From positions 1 to 64,000 of the forward strand of contig DATELA010000066.1 in assembly GCA_035277145.1 (NCBI GenBank): 64,000 nucleotides of DNA, given 5' to 3'. The translations under genes and the position numbers were made by a program. How positions within the stretch are numbered: the first letter of the stretch is position 1; the number at the start of each line of letters is the position of its first letter. Shown here one piece after another: positions 8,642-18,116 of this stretch. Source of the DNA: DASRAP01 sp035277145 (GTDB taxonomy: Bacteria; Gemmatimonadota; Gemmatimonadetes; Gemmatimonadales; Gemmatimonadaceae). The notes beneath the pieces are model-generated. The model saw nothing but the letters and a program-made list of their open reading frames with translations, searched no databases and was not told the origin of the DNA.

Positions 8642-9298
8642 ATGGCTTCACCAAAGAAAAAGAGCGCGACGAGCACTCGATCGAAAAAAGCGGCACCTGT
8701 GAAGAAGGCCGCTGTTGCGCCGAAGCCAGCGGCAAAGCCGGTCGCTAAACCGGTTGCCAAGCAAATCGCGAAACCGGTCGCAAAGCCGATTGCAAAACCG
8801 GCGGTGAAACCCGCCGTCGCGGTCGTGACGCAGGTCGCGAAAGACGGCCCGGCGAAACCGCAGCACCGCGGTCCCGTGACAGCGAAAGGCGTTCCCGTCA
8901 AAGACAAACCGTGGGGCAAGAAAGAACTCGCGCACTTCGAGCAGCGTTTGATGGAAGAACGAAAGCGCGTGCTGCGTCAGCTCGCGCAGTGGGACGAGAG
9001 CATGCGCTCCACCATTCAGAACGCGGACGGCGATCTGAGCGCGTATTCGTTCCACATGGCGGACCAGGGCACGGACGCAATGGAGCGCGAGAAAGCGTTT
9101 TTGTTTGCGAGCAAAGAAGGGCGCTACCTGTGGCACATCGACGAAGCGCTTCGTCGCATGTACAAGTCGCCCGGCCTGTTCGGGATTTGCGAAGTGACCG
9201 GCGAGCGCATCGAGTACGATCGCTTGGACGCGCTGCCGCACGCGCGGCTGTCATACAAGGCGAAGCGCGAAGAAGAAGGGAATGCCGACATTGAGTGA
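8642..9298 (+). CDS. TraR/DksA-family protein with one remaining cysteine and a Lys/Ala/Pro-rich tail
   Basis: A 218-residue protein. Residues 1-95 are a low-complexity basic tail with tandem AKPVAKP-type units, like histone H1-type tails. Residues about 100-170 form the helical DksA-like coiled coil (FEQRLMEERKRVLRQ), and the C-terminus GICEVTGERIEYDRLDALPHARLS is the DksA/TraR zinc-finger region. Only one of the four usual cysteines remains; the others read T, H and S-like positions, as in forms I recall from Bacteroidetes. DksA-type proteins bind RNA polymerase in the secondary channel, often with ppGpp. Whether this one does so, or binds DNA through its basic tail, cannot be read from sequence. 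It ends 17 bases inside lspA. Confidence 0.85.
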   Translation: MASPKKKSATSTRSKKAAPVKKAAVAPKPAAKPVAKPVAKQIAKPVAKPIAKPAVKPAVAVVTQVAKDGPAKPQHRGPVTAKGVPVKDKPWGKKELAHFEQRLMEERKRVLRQLAQWDESMRSTIQNADGDLSAYSFHMADQGTDAMEREKAFLFASKEGRYLWHIDEALRRMYKSPGLFGICEVTGERIEYDRLDALPHARLSYKAKREEEGNADIE

Positions 9299-9854
9299 AG
9301 CACGCGGCAAGCAGCGAATGTTCTGGGCGATCGTCGTAGCGTGGGTTGCGACCGACGTCATCACGAAATGGTGGGCCCTGCAGCAGCTTCGCCCGCGGGT
9401 GTCGTACGAAGTCCTGGGCGAGTTTTTGCGATTCACACTCGTGTTCAACCAGGGTGCTGCGTTCGGCATGCACATCGGTGAGTGGTCGCGCTGGGTATTC
9501 ACCGCACTCACGATTGGCGCACTGCTCATGCTCGCGCATTTGTTTCGCGAAACGCGCGCCGACGATCGCGTACGCACGCTCGCACTCGCGCTGGTCACGG
9601 CAGGCGCACTCGGCAATCTCATCGACCGGCTTCGCTGGACGCGCGGTGTGGTCGATTTCGTCGACGTGGGTTACCGCGACGTGTGGCGCTTCTGGACGTT
9701 CAACGTTGCGGACATTGGAGTGAGTTGCGGCGCGGTGTTGCTCGCAGTGGTGTTGTGGCAGGAAGAGCGACGCCGCCGTGACGAACCCAGTGCCGTTGTC
9801 GCGACGCCGCTCACCGTTTCTCCATCGGACGGAGAGCGCACCGAAGCGCGATGA
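9282..9854 (+). CDS. lspA: Lipoprotein signal peptidase (signal peptidase II)
   Basis: A 190-residue inner-membrane aspartic protease that cuts signal peptides from diacylglyceryl-prolipoproteins. Four hydrophobic segments are visible, with the family blocks FNQGAAFG, GNLIDR and FNVADIGVSCG. The catalytic aspartates are D115 (in NLIDR) and D144 (in NVADI). The C-terminal 25 residues are a charged cytoplasmic tail beyond the usual length of about 165. I chose the ATG at 9282 because GAAGGG lies just upstream; it overlaps the dksA-like gene by 17 bases. The large Ig-repeat protein near the right edge is a likely lipoprotein substrate class in this organism. Confidence 0.95.
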   Translation: MPTLSEARGKQRMFWAIVVAWVATDVITKWWALQQLRPRVSYEVLGEFLRFTLVFNQGAAFGMHIGEWSRWVFTALTIGALLMLAHLFRETRADDRVRTLALALVTAGALGNLIDRLRWTRGVVDFVDVGYRDVWRFWTFNVADIGVSCGAVLLAVVLWQEERRRRDEPSAVVATPLTVSPSDGERTEAR

Positions 9855-10852
9855 ACGACGCGCCCCCGGCCGCGGGGCGGCTTCGCGTCACGATCGACGA
9901 TTCATCGGGTGAGCGCCTCGACCTTCGTGTTGCGAAGGCGCTCGATACGTCGCGCACGCGCGCGGCAACGCTCATCGCCAACGGATGCGTGACAGTGGAC
10001 GGCGCGCGCGAGAAAGCGAGCTTTCGCGCGGAACCGGGATCGACCATCGAGATCGAGGTTCCGGCGGCGCCCGAGCGCCGTGAACTGGTTGGCGAGCAGA
10101 TTCCAGTCGTCGTTGCGTACGAAGACGAGCATCTCGTCGTGATCGACAAAGCCGCCGGCATGGTCGTGCATCCCGCGCCTGGTCATTGGTCGGGCACACT
10201 CGTGAATGCGCTGCTCGGTCGCGGCGAGCAGCTCGCACAGGGCGGAGATGCATCGCGTGCCGGCCTCGTGCATCGACTGGATAAGGAAACATCGGGTCTC
10301 ATTGTCGTCGCTAAAACGGAACGCGCTCATCAGCGGTTGAGCGCCGATCTCGCCGCACGCCGCATTGCACGCCGCTACGCTGCGCTATCCCGCGGTCACA
10401 TTGCGCGCGACCAGATTCGCGTCGACGCAAACGTCGGACGCGACACGCGCGACCGTCGTCGAATGGCAATCGTCAAAACGGGCCGCACAGCCGTCACGGA
10501 TTTCGTGCGCATCGCGCGGTTTGCGCACGCCGATTTGCTCCGCGCGCAGTTGCACACGGGCCGCACGCACCAGATTCGCGTACACCTCGCGAGTGTCGGA
10601 CATTCCGTGGTCGGCGATGACACGTACGGTGGTGGTGCGGCGCGCAAAGTGGTCGAAATGCCCGCAGGGCGGCATTTTCTCCACGCGGCGTGGTTGCGAT
10701 TTCGTCATCCCGTCACCGACGCCGTGTGTGACGTGCGTAGCGAGTTGCCCGCGGACCTTCGGCGGGCACTCGCGAGCGCGGCGGGCGACGCGACATTCAT
10801 TGAACACCCCAAACCGCTGGACTATCTTGGGTTCTTCAGTAGCGATGGCTGA
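9851..10852 (+). CDS. rluD: RluA-family 23S rRNA pseudouridine synthase
   Basis: A 333-residue protein with an N-terminal S4 RNA-binding domain (GERLDLRVAKAL to about residue 75) and a RluA catalytic domain. The catalytic motif HRLDKETSGL places the nucleophile at D144. Further blocks are GRTHQIRVHLASVGHSVVGD and HAAWLRFRHP. RluD-type enzymes isomerise uridines in helix 69 of 23S rRNA. RluA, RluC and RluD relatives cannot be separated by eye; the lspA neighbourhood and S4 domain favour RluD. It is coupled to lspA by ATGA, and its last 8 bases contain the start of the first cheW, so translation apparently runs on into the chemosensory genes. Confidence 0.9.
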   Translation: MNDAPPAAGRLRVTIDDSSGERLDLRVAKALDTSRTRAATLIANGCVTVDGAREKASFRAEPGSTIEIEVPAAPERRELVGEQIPVVVAYEDEHLVVIDKAAGMVVHPAPGHWSGTLVNALLGRGEQLAQGGDASRAGLVHRLDKETSGLIVVAKTERAHQRLSADLAARRIARRYAALSRGHIARDQIRVDANVGRDTRDRRRMAIVKTGRTAVTDFVRIARFAHADLLRAQLHTGRTHQIRVHLASVGHSVVGDDTYGGGAARKVVEMPAGRHFLHAAWLRFRHPVTDAVCDVRSELPADLRRALASAAGDATFIEHPKPLDYLGFFSSDG

Positions 10853-11285
10853 ACCGGACATCACGAAAGTCCTGGTGTTTGTGGCGGACGATCGCCGCTA
10901 CGGCTGTCCGCTCGACGCGGTTCGCGAGATCGTGCCGCTGCGGGCAGCAACGCGATTGGCGGGCGCGCCGGCGTACGTAGTCGGACTGATCAATCTTCGG
11001 GGTCGGTTGGTGACGGTGGTGGACCTGGCGGCGCAGCTGGGGACTCGCGCCACCGGTGCGGCGCAATCTGCGGGCGGTTCGATCGTCCTTATGGAGTGCG
11101 CGTCGCGCATGATAGGCGTGCTGGTCGACGAAGTGCGCGACGTGCGTTCGGTCGGTGCCGACGCGGTCGAGCCAATCCAGCGCGACGATGGTGCTTCGGG
11201 AGTGCTGCGTGCGCTCGCCCGCTTGGATGACGGCGTCGCCGTGGTGATCGATCCAGACGCGCTCGTCGCGCACGTACTGCTCTGA
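10845..11285 (+). CDS. cheW: CheW-domain coupling protein (first of three)
   Basis: A 146-residue single CheW (SH3-like) domain. The characteristic middle block YVVGLINLRGRLVTVVDLAAQLG, which binds receptors and the CheA P5 domain, is clear, as are VLVFVADDRRYGCPLDAVREIV at the start and MIGVLVDEVRDV later. CheW tethers the CheA kinase to chemoreceptors. The frame is open much further upstream across rluD, but the ATG at 10845 matches where family similarity starts and overlaps the rluD stop by 8 bases. It is the first gene of the chemosensory cluster. Confidence 0.9.
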   Translation: MAEPDITKVLVFVADDRRYGCPLDAVREIVPLRAATRLAGAPAYVVGLINLRGRLVTVVDLAAQLGTRATGAAQSAGGSIVLMECASRMIGVLVDEVRDVRSVGADAVEPIQRDDGASGVLRALARLDDGVAVVIDPDALVAHVLL

Positions 11286-11301
11286 TTCGCGGGGACACTC
11301 A

Positions 11302-11664
11302 GTGAGCCACTCGGTGCTGATCTGTGACGATGCCATCTTCATGCGAACGATGGTGGCCGACATTCTCTCGCAGGCCGGCTTTGATGTCGTCGGCGAAGCA
11401 GAGACCGGCATGCAAGCCGTCGAGAAATACAAACAACTCCGTCCCGACCTTGTGACGATGGACATCGTCATGCCGGATATGGGCGGCATCGACGCGGTTC
11501 GCGAAATCACCAAGTTCGATCCCGACGCGAAAATCCTCATGTGCTCCGCGATGGGGCAGCAAGCGCTCGTGGTCGAAGCGATTCAGGCTGGGGCGAAGGA
11601 CTTTGTCGTCAAGCCGTTTCAGCCGAGTCGGGTTTTGGAGGCGGTGCAACGCGTCCTGGGTTGA
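11302..11664 (+). CDS. cheY: CheY-like single-domain response regulator
   Basis: A 120-residue receiver domain alone. The acid pocket is D9/D10, the phospho-acceptor aspartate D54 (VTMDIVMPDM) and the conserved lysine K104 (FVVKPF). The start is GTG 11302 with GGGGA about eight bases upstream. It lies directly before cheA and is the likely phosphotransfer target of that kinase. No output domain is present, so it must act by binding a partner (a flagellar or pilus motor, or a polarity protein in this cluster). The AMGQQALVVEAIQAGAKDFVVKPF block resembles CheY of non-enteric bacteria. Confidence 0.93.
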   Translation: MSHSVLICDDAIFMRTMVADILSQAGFDVVGEAETGMQAVEKYKQLRPDLVTMDIVMPDMGGIDAVREITKFDPDAKILMCSAMGQQALVVEAIQAGAKDFVVKPFQPSRVLEAVQRVLG

Positions 11665-11685
11665 CGGGCGAGTCGGAGATTCGCC

Positions 11686-13560
11686 GTGGATGTCACCAAG
11701 TACGCCGAGCTCTTCCTCACTGAGAGCCGCGAACATTTATCCGCAATCAACGACGCGCTGCTGACGCTCGAGCGCGCCGACGATCCCGGTGACGCGGTCA
11801 GCGCGTTGTTTCGCGCGGTACACACACTGAAAGGCATGAGCGCGACGCTGGGATACACGGCGGTCGCGTCGCTCGCGCACGAAATGGAATCGCTGCTCGA
11901 CCGTGTGCGCCGCGGTGAGCATTCGGTGACGCCGGAAACAGTCGACGTTTTGCTCGCGGGCGCGGACGCACTCGAATCGTCGGTGGAACGTGCCGTCGCG
12001 GGTGAATCGTCGGAGACCGATGTCGCACCGGTCATCGAGCGTCTGCGCGCTGTCGCCGGACCGGCTGCTGCGCCGGCGCCCGTCGCTCCTGCGGCAAAAC
12101 GTTTTCCGATCCCAGCTGGTCCCGGCATTCTCGTTCGCGTGCGTCAGGCACCCGAAACCGACATGCCTGGCGTGCGCGCATTCTTGTTACTGCAACACGC
12201 GAAAGGCGTGGGCACGGTGCTCGCGGTGTCGCCGTCCGTCGAAACGCTGCAGGCCGCGACCGCGCCGCAGGAATTCGCATTTCGCATCAAGACCGATGCG
12301 ACGCCTGATGCGGTTGCCGCGCACATGCGTCGCGCCGCCGACGTCGCGGCCGTTGCCGTCGGTGACGAACAAATCGCGCCGGCAAAACCCGTCGTCGACG
12401 AAAAGCCGGGCGCACCTGCGAAAGCATCGCGATCGGTTCGCGTCGACGTCACGCGACTCGATGGACTGATGAACCTCGTCGGCGAACTCGTGATTGCGCG
12501 CGGCCGTCTCGCGCAACTCGCCGGCCGCGCGGAACTCGCGGCGCTCGATGAAGCTGTTGGTCAGACCGGCCGCCTCATCGGTGATCTGCAAAACGAAATC
12601 GTCGCCGCGCGACTCGTTCCTGTATCGCAGGTCTTCGACCGATTCCCGCGATTGGTGCGCGACGCCTCGCGCGCGATCGGTAAGGACGTCGACTTCCGCA
12701 TCGAAGGCAAGGACATTGAACTCGATCGCTCGTTGCTCGAAGAATTGGGCGATCCACTGGTGCACCTGCTGAGGAACGCCATCGATCACGGCATCGAAGC
12801 GCCTGACGGTCGTGCCGCTGCGGGAAAGCCCGCGCGCGGGCGACTCACGCTGAGTGCGACGCGCGATCGGAGCGCCGTGCTCGTGCGCGTCGAGGACGAT
12901 GGCCGTGGCGTTGACCGCGAGCGCGTGCGCGTGCAAGCCGTGGCGCAGGGAATCGTGGACGCGTCGAAGCCGGAGCTTTCTGACGAAGAATTACTGCGCG
13001 TGATTGCGCGGCCGGGATTCTCCACCGCTGACCGCGTGACGGATCTGTCCGGCCGCGGCGTCGGCATCGACGCCGTCACAACGCGCGTCCGACAACTCGG
13101 CGGCACCGTCCAGCTGACGACGGCGCCCGGAGAAGGGACCACGTGGACGCTGCGGTTGCCGCTCACGCTCGCCATCGTGCGTGCGCTGCTCGCGAAAGTG
13201 GCGCACGAGACCTACGCGCTGCCGTTGACCCACGTGATCGAGACGCTGGACCTCACGCCGGGCGCACGGCAGACCATCCGGGGACAAGAGGTGATCGTCC
13301 TGCGGGGTGACGTGCTGCCGCTACTCCGGCTCCGTGCGTTGGTCGACCTTCCGCACGAGGAGGTTCCGCTCCCTCAGGTGGCGATTATCGCGCGCGGTGA
13401 CCGCCGTGCGGGCGTGATGGTCGATGAGTTGATCGGACAGCAGGAAATCGTCGTAAAACAGTTCGAGCCGGTACGTGACGCCCTTCCGCTGTTCAGCGGC
13501 GCCACCATCTTGGCGGATGGTGCGCCCGCCCTCATCGTGGACGTGGGGAGCCTTCTGTGA
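11686..13560 (+). CDS. cheA: Chemotaxis histidine kinase CheA
   Basis: A 624-residue CheA with its usual domains: P1/HPt (1-110) with phospho-histidine H46 in AVHTLKGMS; a P2-like region (about 145-235); P3 dimerisation (about 250-315, VDVTRLDGLMNLVGELV); P4 ATPase with N-box LLRNAIDHGIE and the G-boxes VEDDGRGVD and DLSGRGVGID; and a C-terminal CheW-like P5. It autophosphorylates and passes phosphate to CheY and CheB. GTG 11686 is preceded by a GGAG sequence. It is the only CheA in the window, beside three CheW proteins. It is coupled by GTGA to cheC. Confidence 0.96.
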   Translation: MDVTKYAELFLTESREHLSAINDALLTLERADDPGDAVSALFRAVHTLKGMSATLGYTAVASLAHEMESLLDRVRRGEHSVTPETVDVLLAGADALESSVERAVAGESSETDVAPVIERLRAVAGPAAAPAPVAPAAKRFPIPAGPGILVRVRQAPETDMPGVRAFLLLQHAKGVGTVLAVSPSVETLQAATAPQEFAFRIKTDATPDAVAAHMRRAADVAAVAVGDEQIAPAKPVVDEKPGAPAKASRSVRVDVTRLDGLMNLVGELVIARGRLAQLAGRAELAALDEAVGQTGRLIGDLQNEIVAARLVPVSQVFDRFPRLVRDASRAIGKDVDFRIEGKDIELDRSLLEELGDPLVHLLRNAIDHGIEAPDGRAAAGKPARGRLTLSATRDRSAVLVRVEDDGRGVDRERVRVQAVAQGIVDASKPELSDEELLRVIARPGFSTADRVTDLSGRGVGIDAVTTRVRQLGGTVQLTTAPGEGTTWTLRLPLTLAIVRALLAKVAHETYALPLTHVIETLDLTPGARQTIRGQEVIVLRGDVLPLLRLRALVDLPHEEVPLPQVAIIARGDRRAGVMVDELIGQQEIVVKQFEPVRDALPLFSGATILADGAPALIVDVGSLL

Positions 13561-14192
13561 CCGAAGTCCCAATCGACGACATCCGTAACCTGAACCCGAG
13601 CCAGCTCGACGCCCTGCGCGAGGTGGCGAATATCGGTGCCGGCCATGCCGCGACTGCACTGTCGCAAATGACCGGCAGCACGATCCTCATTGCCGTTCCG
13701 CGTCTGAAGGTCGTGCCGCTCGAGGAACTGAGCCTCGAAATCGGGCCGCCCGAGGAACCCGTTGCCGCCGTGCTGATGGCCATGCTTGGCGACATCACCG
13801 GACGGACGCTTTTGGTGTTTCCGCGTGCGGTAGCGCTGCGTCTTGCCAGTATCCTCACGCGCCGGAATTTCGACCTCAACACGGGGTTAGGTGCGCTGGG
13901 GGAAAGCGCACTGAAGGAAGCGGGCAACATTCTGAGCGGTGCGTACCTGAATGCCCTGAGCGAGTTCATGGGCATGATGTTGCTCAATTCACCCCCCGAT
14001 CTCGCGATAGACATGTCGGCGGCGGTACTCACGTCGGAGGAGTTGGAGTTCGGGATGGGCGGCGACTACGTGTTTTGCGTCGAAAGCGAATTCGTCATTC
14101 AAGGAAGCTCGGAGCGGCTGCGGGGATTCTTCCTGCTGCTGCCGGATCCGCCGTCGCTGCGCGTGATCCTGAAGGCGGTGCGGTTGGCCTGA
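13557..14192 (+). CDS. cheC: CheC-family CheY-P phosphatase
   Basis: A 211-residue protein with two copies of the CheC phosphatase signature (D/S-x3-E-x2-N): D18-E22-N25 in LDALREVANIGAG and S117-E121-N124 in ESALKEAGNI. CheC removes phosphate from CheY-P and in Bacillus binds CheD. Both motifs are intact here, so activity is expected. A cheD gene lies further along the same cluster, which fits the CheC-CheD-CheY feedback loop. The start GTG overlaps the cheA stop (GTGA). Confidence 0.92.
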   Translation: MTEVPIDDIRNLNPSQLDALREVANIGAGHAATALSQMTGSTILIAVPRLKVVPLEELSLEIGPPEEPVAAVLMAMLGDITGRTLLVFPRAVALRLASILTRRNFDLNTGLGALGESALKEAGNILSGAYLNALSEFMGMMLLNSPPDLAIDMSAAVLTSEELEFGMGGDYVFCVESEFVIQGSSERLRGFFLLLPDPPSLRVILKAVRLA

Positions 14193-14202
14193 CGGCCGCG
14201 CC

Positions 14203-16965
14203 ATGACGACGACTCTCGCCTCGGAGCGCGACCGTGACGTGTTGCGCTCGTTTGCCCGGCGTATTGATCCGTCGGACGCGGGTGCACACAACAACCTCGG
14301 CGTTCTCTACTACAACAAGGGACTGCACGAGGAAGCCGTCAACGCGTTCACACGCGCGCTTGAACTCGATCCGAAAATGCAGGTTGCGCAGCGCAACCTG
14401 GAGATCGCGTACTTCAACACGGGTTACTACGACCAGCGCGTTGCGAGTTTGCGCGAGCGGCTCCGCGCGAACGCCGACGATCGCGACGCGCACTGGGAAC
14501 TCGGCCGCGCGTACGCATTGCTCGGTCAGACGAATGACGCCGTCGTCGAGTTCACGGCGCTGCTGCGGAATTATCCGGACGATCTTCCGACGATCATCCA
14601 GCTCGGTCTCGCCGAAAAAGCGAAGGGCGATCTCGATGCGGCGTTTCACTGGTTTCACCGCGCGCTCGAGATCGATCCGCAAAGTTCGCTTGTGTACTAC
14701 TACATCGGCGAAGTGTTGTACAACCGCGGGCACAACGACGAAGCGCAAATCGCGTTGCAGCGGTCGACAACGATCAATCCAGACAATCCCGACGCGCACT
14801 ACCTGCTCGGCTTCGTCTACGGCGACCAAGGGAAGCACGCCGAAGCGCAGGCGTCGACCAAGCGCGCCATTGAACTGAACCCGACGCTGTCACGCGCGCA
14901 GGCAAATCTCTCGCTCGACCGGTACAACCCGCAGAAATACGAAGAGCTGCTCCCCGGCCACACGGAGCGGAAATCGCAGCAGCAAATGCAGGCCGTCGCA
15001 GACGAAGGCGGTCTCGCGCACTACTCACTCGGCACGGCGTTTCGCCAGAAGGGTTACTTCGCGGAAGCGTTGCGCGAATACCGGATGGCGCTCGACAAGG
15101 GTGAGGAGCGCGATCTCGTGTTGCAGTCGATGGCGGAAGTGCATTTGCTCAAGAAGGACGCGACGTCCGCGATCGAACTGTACGACCGCTTGCTGCTCAC
15201 GCGTCCGAATTCACCGAAGCTGTGGAACGAACGCGGCGTTGCATTGCACCAGGATGGACGCACCGGCGAAGCGATGGAGAGTTACCGTCGCGCGCTGTCG
15301 GCCGATCCGGTGTATGCGCTCGCGCACAACAACGTCGGCGTTGCCGCGTTTCACCTCGGCGACACCGAAGCGGCGATCGATGCATTCCGCGCCGCGCTCG
15401 ATGTGCGCGGAGACTTCGCCAAGGCGCGACTGAACCTCGCGTTGTTGCTGTGCCGCGGAAAGCGCATGCAGCTCGGGCTCGAAGCGTATCGGCAAGTGCT
15501 GCAGGCCGCGCCCGAGAATGCGGTCGCGTGGAACGGCATTGGTCTTGTGCTGACCGAGCTGAAGAAGTTCGAGGACGCGCGCAACGCGTACGCGCGCGCA
15601 ATTCAGTCACGGCCGAATTACGCCGAAGCGCATTACAACATGAGCTTCGTGCTGTCGAACCTCGGCGACTTCGATGGCGCTCTGCGCGAAACCAAACGCG
15701 CGCTCGAACTCGATCCGTATTACGTCGCGCAAAAATTCGAACTCGCGATCGATCTGGAGTTCGAAGACGCGAACATCTCCGTCATTCCAGATCTTGGCGG
15801 TGTACAGCGCGCGACGGGCGAAGTACACGAGTTCTCGTTCGACCCGCGACTGCTCGATCAGATTTTCGTCGAGCTGACGCCCGCCGCGGAAGCAGCGCCG
15901 CCACCGACCCCGGCCGAACAGGTCGTCACGTACGCGCTCGCCGAGGAGTTTCTCGACAAGGGATTGCTCGATCGCGCCGCGGCCGAGGCCAGTCGCGCGA
16001 TTGCGCGCGGCGCGAATCGCGCGGACGGAAATACGCTGCTCGGCGTCGTCATGGCGCGACGCGGAGCGTGGGGCGAAGCGCTCGAACGTTTCCGCGATGC
16101 ACGCAGCGGCGACACCGACCACCCCGGTGCAATGCGCGGTGAAGCCGAAGCGTTGCTCGCGCTCAAGCGCGGTGCCGAAGCGCGACCGGTGACCGAGGCG
16201 CTGCTCAAAGCATTCCCGGCCGACGTCGACATTCTGATGATGGCCGCGAGCGCGCGGTTCGAAGCCGGTGATCCTGCGGCGGCACTCGGTGCGTTGGAGC
16301 AGGCGCGCGCAGCATCACCGGCGCGCGCCGACGTGCACCGTCGCATGGGCGACATTGCGCGCGCGCTCGGTGATAGCGATTCGGCGATGGCGGCATACCG
16401 CCATGCACTCGAACTCGATGGCGATTTTGCGGTGGTGCGCTACGAGTTGGCGAAACTGTTGCGCGCGCGCGGTCAGCTGCGCGAGGCCGAGTCAGAACTC
16501 GAGTCCGCACTAGAATCGGTGCCGACCTACAACGAGGCAACGCTCGCGCTCGCATCGCTCCGCCGCGAAGGCGGACGAAACTCGGAGGCGATCACGCTGC
16601 TCGTGGATTTGTTGCAGCGCGATGAAGCGAACCTCGACGGCTTGCTGTCCCTTGGGGAAACACTCAATGCAATGGGGCGCGTGAACGACGCCGCGTTTGC
16701 GTTCACGCGCATTCTTCGTTTCGATCCCGATCACATCGGCGCGTTGTTCAATCACGGCATGGTCATGGCGGGACTCAAATGGTACCGCGATGCGATTGTG
16801 GCGTGGGAGCGCGTGATTCAGCTCGAACCCGCTGGCGACTACGGACGCCGCGCGCGCCGCGAACTCCGAACGGCGCAGGATCTCGCGCACATTCTCAGCG
16901 GTCGCGAGAACATGACGCCCGTTGACTATCAGGAAGAGCAGGCTGTGAGCGAGGGTGCCGCCTGA
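14203..16965 (+). CDS. Large TPR-repeat protein of the chemosensory/Mgl cluster
   Basis: A 920-residue protein made almost wholly of tetratricopeptide repeats. At least fifteen 34-residue helical pairs can be read (for example AHNNLGVLYYNKGLHEEAVN and ALDVRGDFAKARLNLALLL). A non-TPR stretch at about 520-570 with a Pro-rich linker (PPPTPAEQ) splits it into an N-terminal and a C-terminal TPR array. No signal peptide or membrane helix is seen, so it is probably cytoplasmic. TPR arrays are protein-interaction scaffolds. Its place between cheC and the DUF4388/Roadblock genes, with a TGATG overlap to the next gene, suggests a scaffold for this system. Its exact role is unknown. Confidence 0.85.
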   Translation: MTTTLASERDRDVLRSFARRIDPSDAGAHNNLGVLYYNKGLHEEAVNAFTRALELDPKMQVAQRNLEIAYFNTGYYDQRVASLRERLRANADDRDAHWELGRAYALLGQTNDAVVEFTALLRNYPDDLPTIIQLGLAEKAKGDLDAAFHWFHRALEIDPQSSLVYYYIGEVLYNRGHNDEAQIALQRSTTINPDNPDAHYLLGFVYGDQGKHAEAQASTKRAIELNPTLSRAQANLSLDRYNPQKYEELLPGHTERKSQQQMQAVADEGGLAHYSLGTAFRQKGYFAEALREYRMALDKGEERDLVLQSMAEVHLLKKDATSAIELYDRLLLTRPNSPKLWNERGVALHQDGRTGEAMESYRRALSADPVYALAHNNVGVAAFHLGDTEAAIDAFRAALDVRGDFAKARLNLALLLCRGKRMQLGLEAYRQVLQAAPENAVAWNGIGLVLTELKKFEDARNAYARAIQSRPNYAEAHYNMSFVLSNLGDFDGALRETKRALELDPYYVAQKFELAIDLEFEDANISVIPDLGGVQRATGEVHEFSFDPRLLDQIFVELTPAAEAAPPPTPAEQVVTYALAEEFLDKGLLDRAAAEASRAIARGANRADGNTLLGVVMARRGAWGEALERFRDARSGDTDHPGAMRGEAEALLALKRGAEARPVTEALLKAFPADVDILMMAASARFEAGDPAAALGALEQARAASPARADVHRRMGDIARALGDSDSAMAAYRHALELDGDFAVVRYELAKLLRARGQLREAESELESALESVPTYNEATLALASLRREGGRNSEAITLLVDLLQRDEANLDGLLSLGETLNAMGRVNDAAFAFTRILRFDPDHIGALFNHGMVMAGLKWYRDAIVAWERVIQLEPAGDYGRRARRELRTAQDLAHILSGRENMTPVDYQEEQAVSEGAA

Positions 16966-18116
16966 TGGCGATCGAAGGCCCACTCCGCGAACTCGGGATT
17001 CACGACGTCTTTCAGTTGCTCGACCTGAGCAGAAAGACTGGCGTTCTCCGCGTCGTGTCGGAACTTCGCGACAACGAAGGACAAGTCGCGTTTGATCAGG
17101 GAAAAGTCACGAGCGCCGAGATCAAATCGAATCCGCATCCGCTCGGACAACTGTTACTGCGTTCGGGAAAAGTCACTGAGGCCGATCTCGCGCGTGCGCG
17201 CGGATTGCAAGCCGAGCGCGGTGATCGCCGGCGTTTCGGCGAGATCCTCGTATCGATCGGAGCGATTTCGCAGCGCGAACTCGAACGACAGGTGCGTTTG
17301 CAAATCGAAGCCGTCGTGTTCGAAATGATGTCGTGGCGCGAAGGATTCTTCTCGTTTGCCGAGGGAAGCGTTGCAGATGTGCCGACTGATGCACCGGTGC
17401 GCATTGCAACGGAATCTTTGCTGATGGAAGGTGCGCGGCGTATCGACGAGTGGTCGCGCATCGCGGACAAAGTGCCGAACCTCGCAGTGGTTCCGTCGCT
17501 CGCGGCATCGGCGAGTGGCGACGCGGGTTCGCTCGATTTGCTGCCGAACGAATGGGAAGTGCTCGCGAACATCGACGGCACGACCGATCTTCGCGGTCTT
17601 GCGACTGCACTTGGGCGCAGCGAGTTCGACGTCGCAAAAATTGTCTACGGACTTGTGTCCACGGGCGTCATCGAATTGCGAAAGCCCAACGCGAAGACAT
17701 TGCCATCGCTCGGTCTCCCCATGGGCGACCCAGCCGCGTATGTGAAGGAAGCGCGTCGTGCGACACAATCGGGCAGACTCGATACTGCGCTCGATGCTGC
17801 ACGACAAGCCGTTCTTGCAGATCCACGCAGCGGGCAAGCGCACCTTTCCGTGGCCGAAGTGATGCTGCGCATGGGACGCGCGAAAGACGCCGCTGATGCG
17901 TTGCGGGCCGCCGCTGAAGTCGATCCGCTCGACGCCGACGTGCAGCGGCTGCGCGGTACCGCCGCGGCGGGGCGCGGCGAGTTTGACGAAGCGGTGAACG
18001 CGTGGGGCAGGTTCCTCCAGGTTGCGCCGACGCATCCTGACGCGGAGCGCATTCGCGCCGGGCTCGAGGCCGTCGCGCGCTTGCGAGCGCTCGTGGACCA
18101 GATATCGCATGGTTGA
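16965..18116 (+). CDS. DUF4388 (PATAN-like) and TPR protein
   Basis: A 383-residue protein. The N-terminus MAIEGPLRELGIHDVFQLL with TGVLRVVSELRDNEGQVAFDQGKV is the DUF4388 beta-rich domain, followed by GQLLLRSGKVTEADL and FGEILVSIGAISQREL helical repeats like the start of GspE-type ATPases. Residues about 245-380 are TPR-like. DUF4388/PATAN domains are associated in the literature with two-component and motility systems, including response regulators of cyanobacterial phototaxis. The start overlaps the previous stop (TGATG), and the end overlaps the TPR-Roadblock gene. A longer paralogue sits at 22269, on the other side of mglA. Confidence 0.85.
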   Translation: MAIEGPLRELGIHDVFQLLDLSRKTGVLRVVSELRDNEGQVAFDQGKVTSAEIKSNPHPLGQLLLRSGKVTEADLARARGLQAERGDRRRFGEILVSIGAISQRELERQVRLQIEAVVFEMMSWREGFFSFAEGSVADVPTDAPVRIATESLLMEGARRIDEWSRIADKVPNLAVVPSLAASASGDAGSLDLLPNEWEVLANIDGTTDLRGLATALGRSEFDVAKIVYGLVSTGVIELRKPNAKTLPSLGLPMGDPAAYVKEARRATQSGRLDTALDAARQAVLADPRSGQAHLSVAEVMLRMGRAKDAADALRAAAEVDPLDADVQRLRGTAAAGRGEFDEAVNAWGRFLQVAPTHPDAERIRAGLEAVARLRALVDQISHG

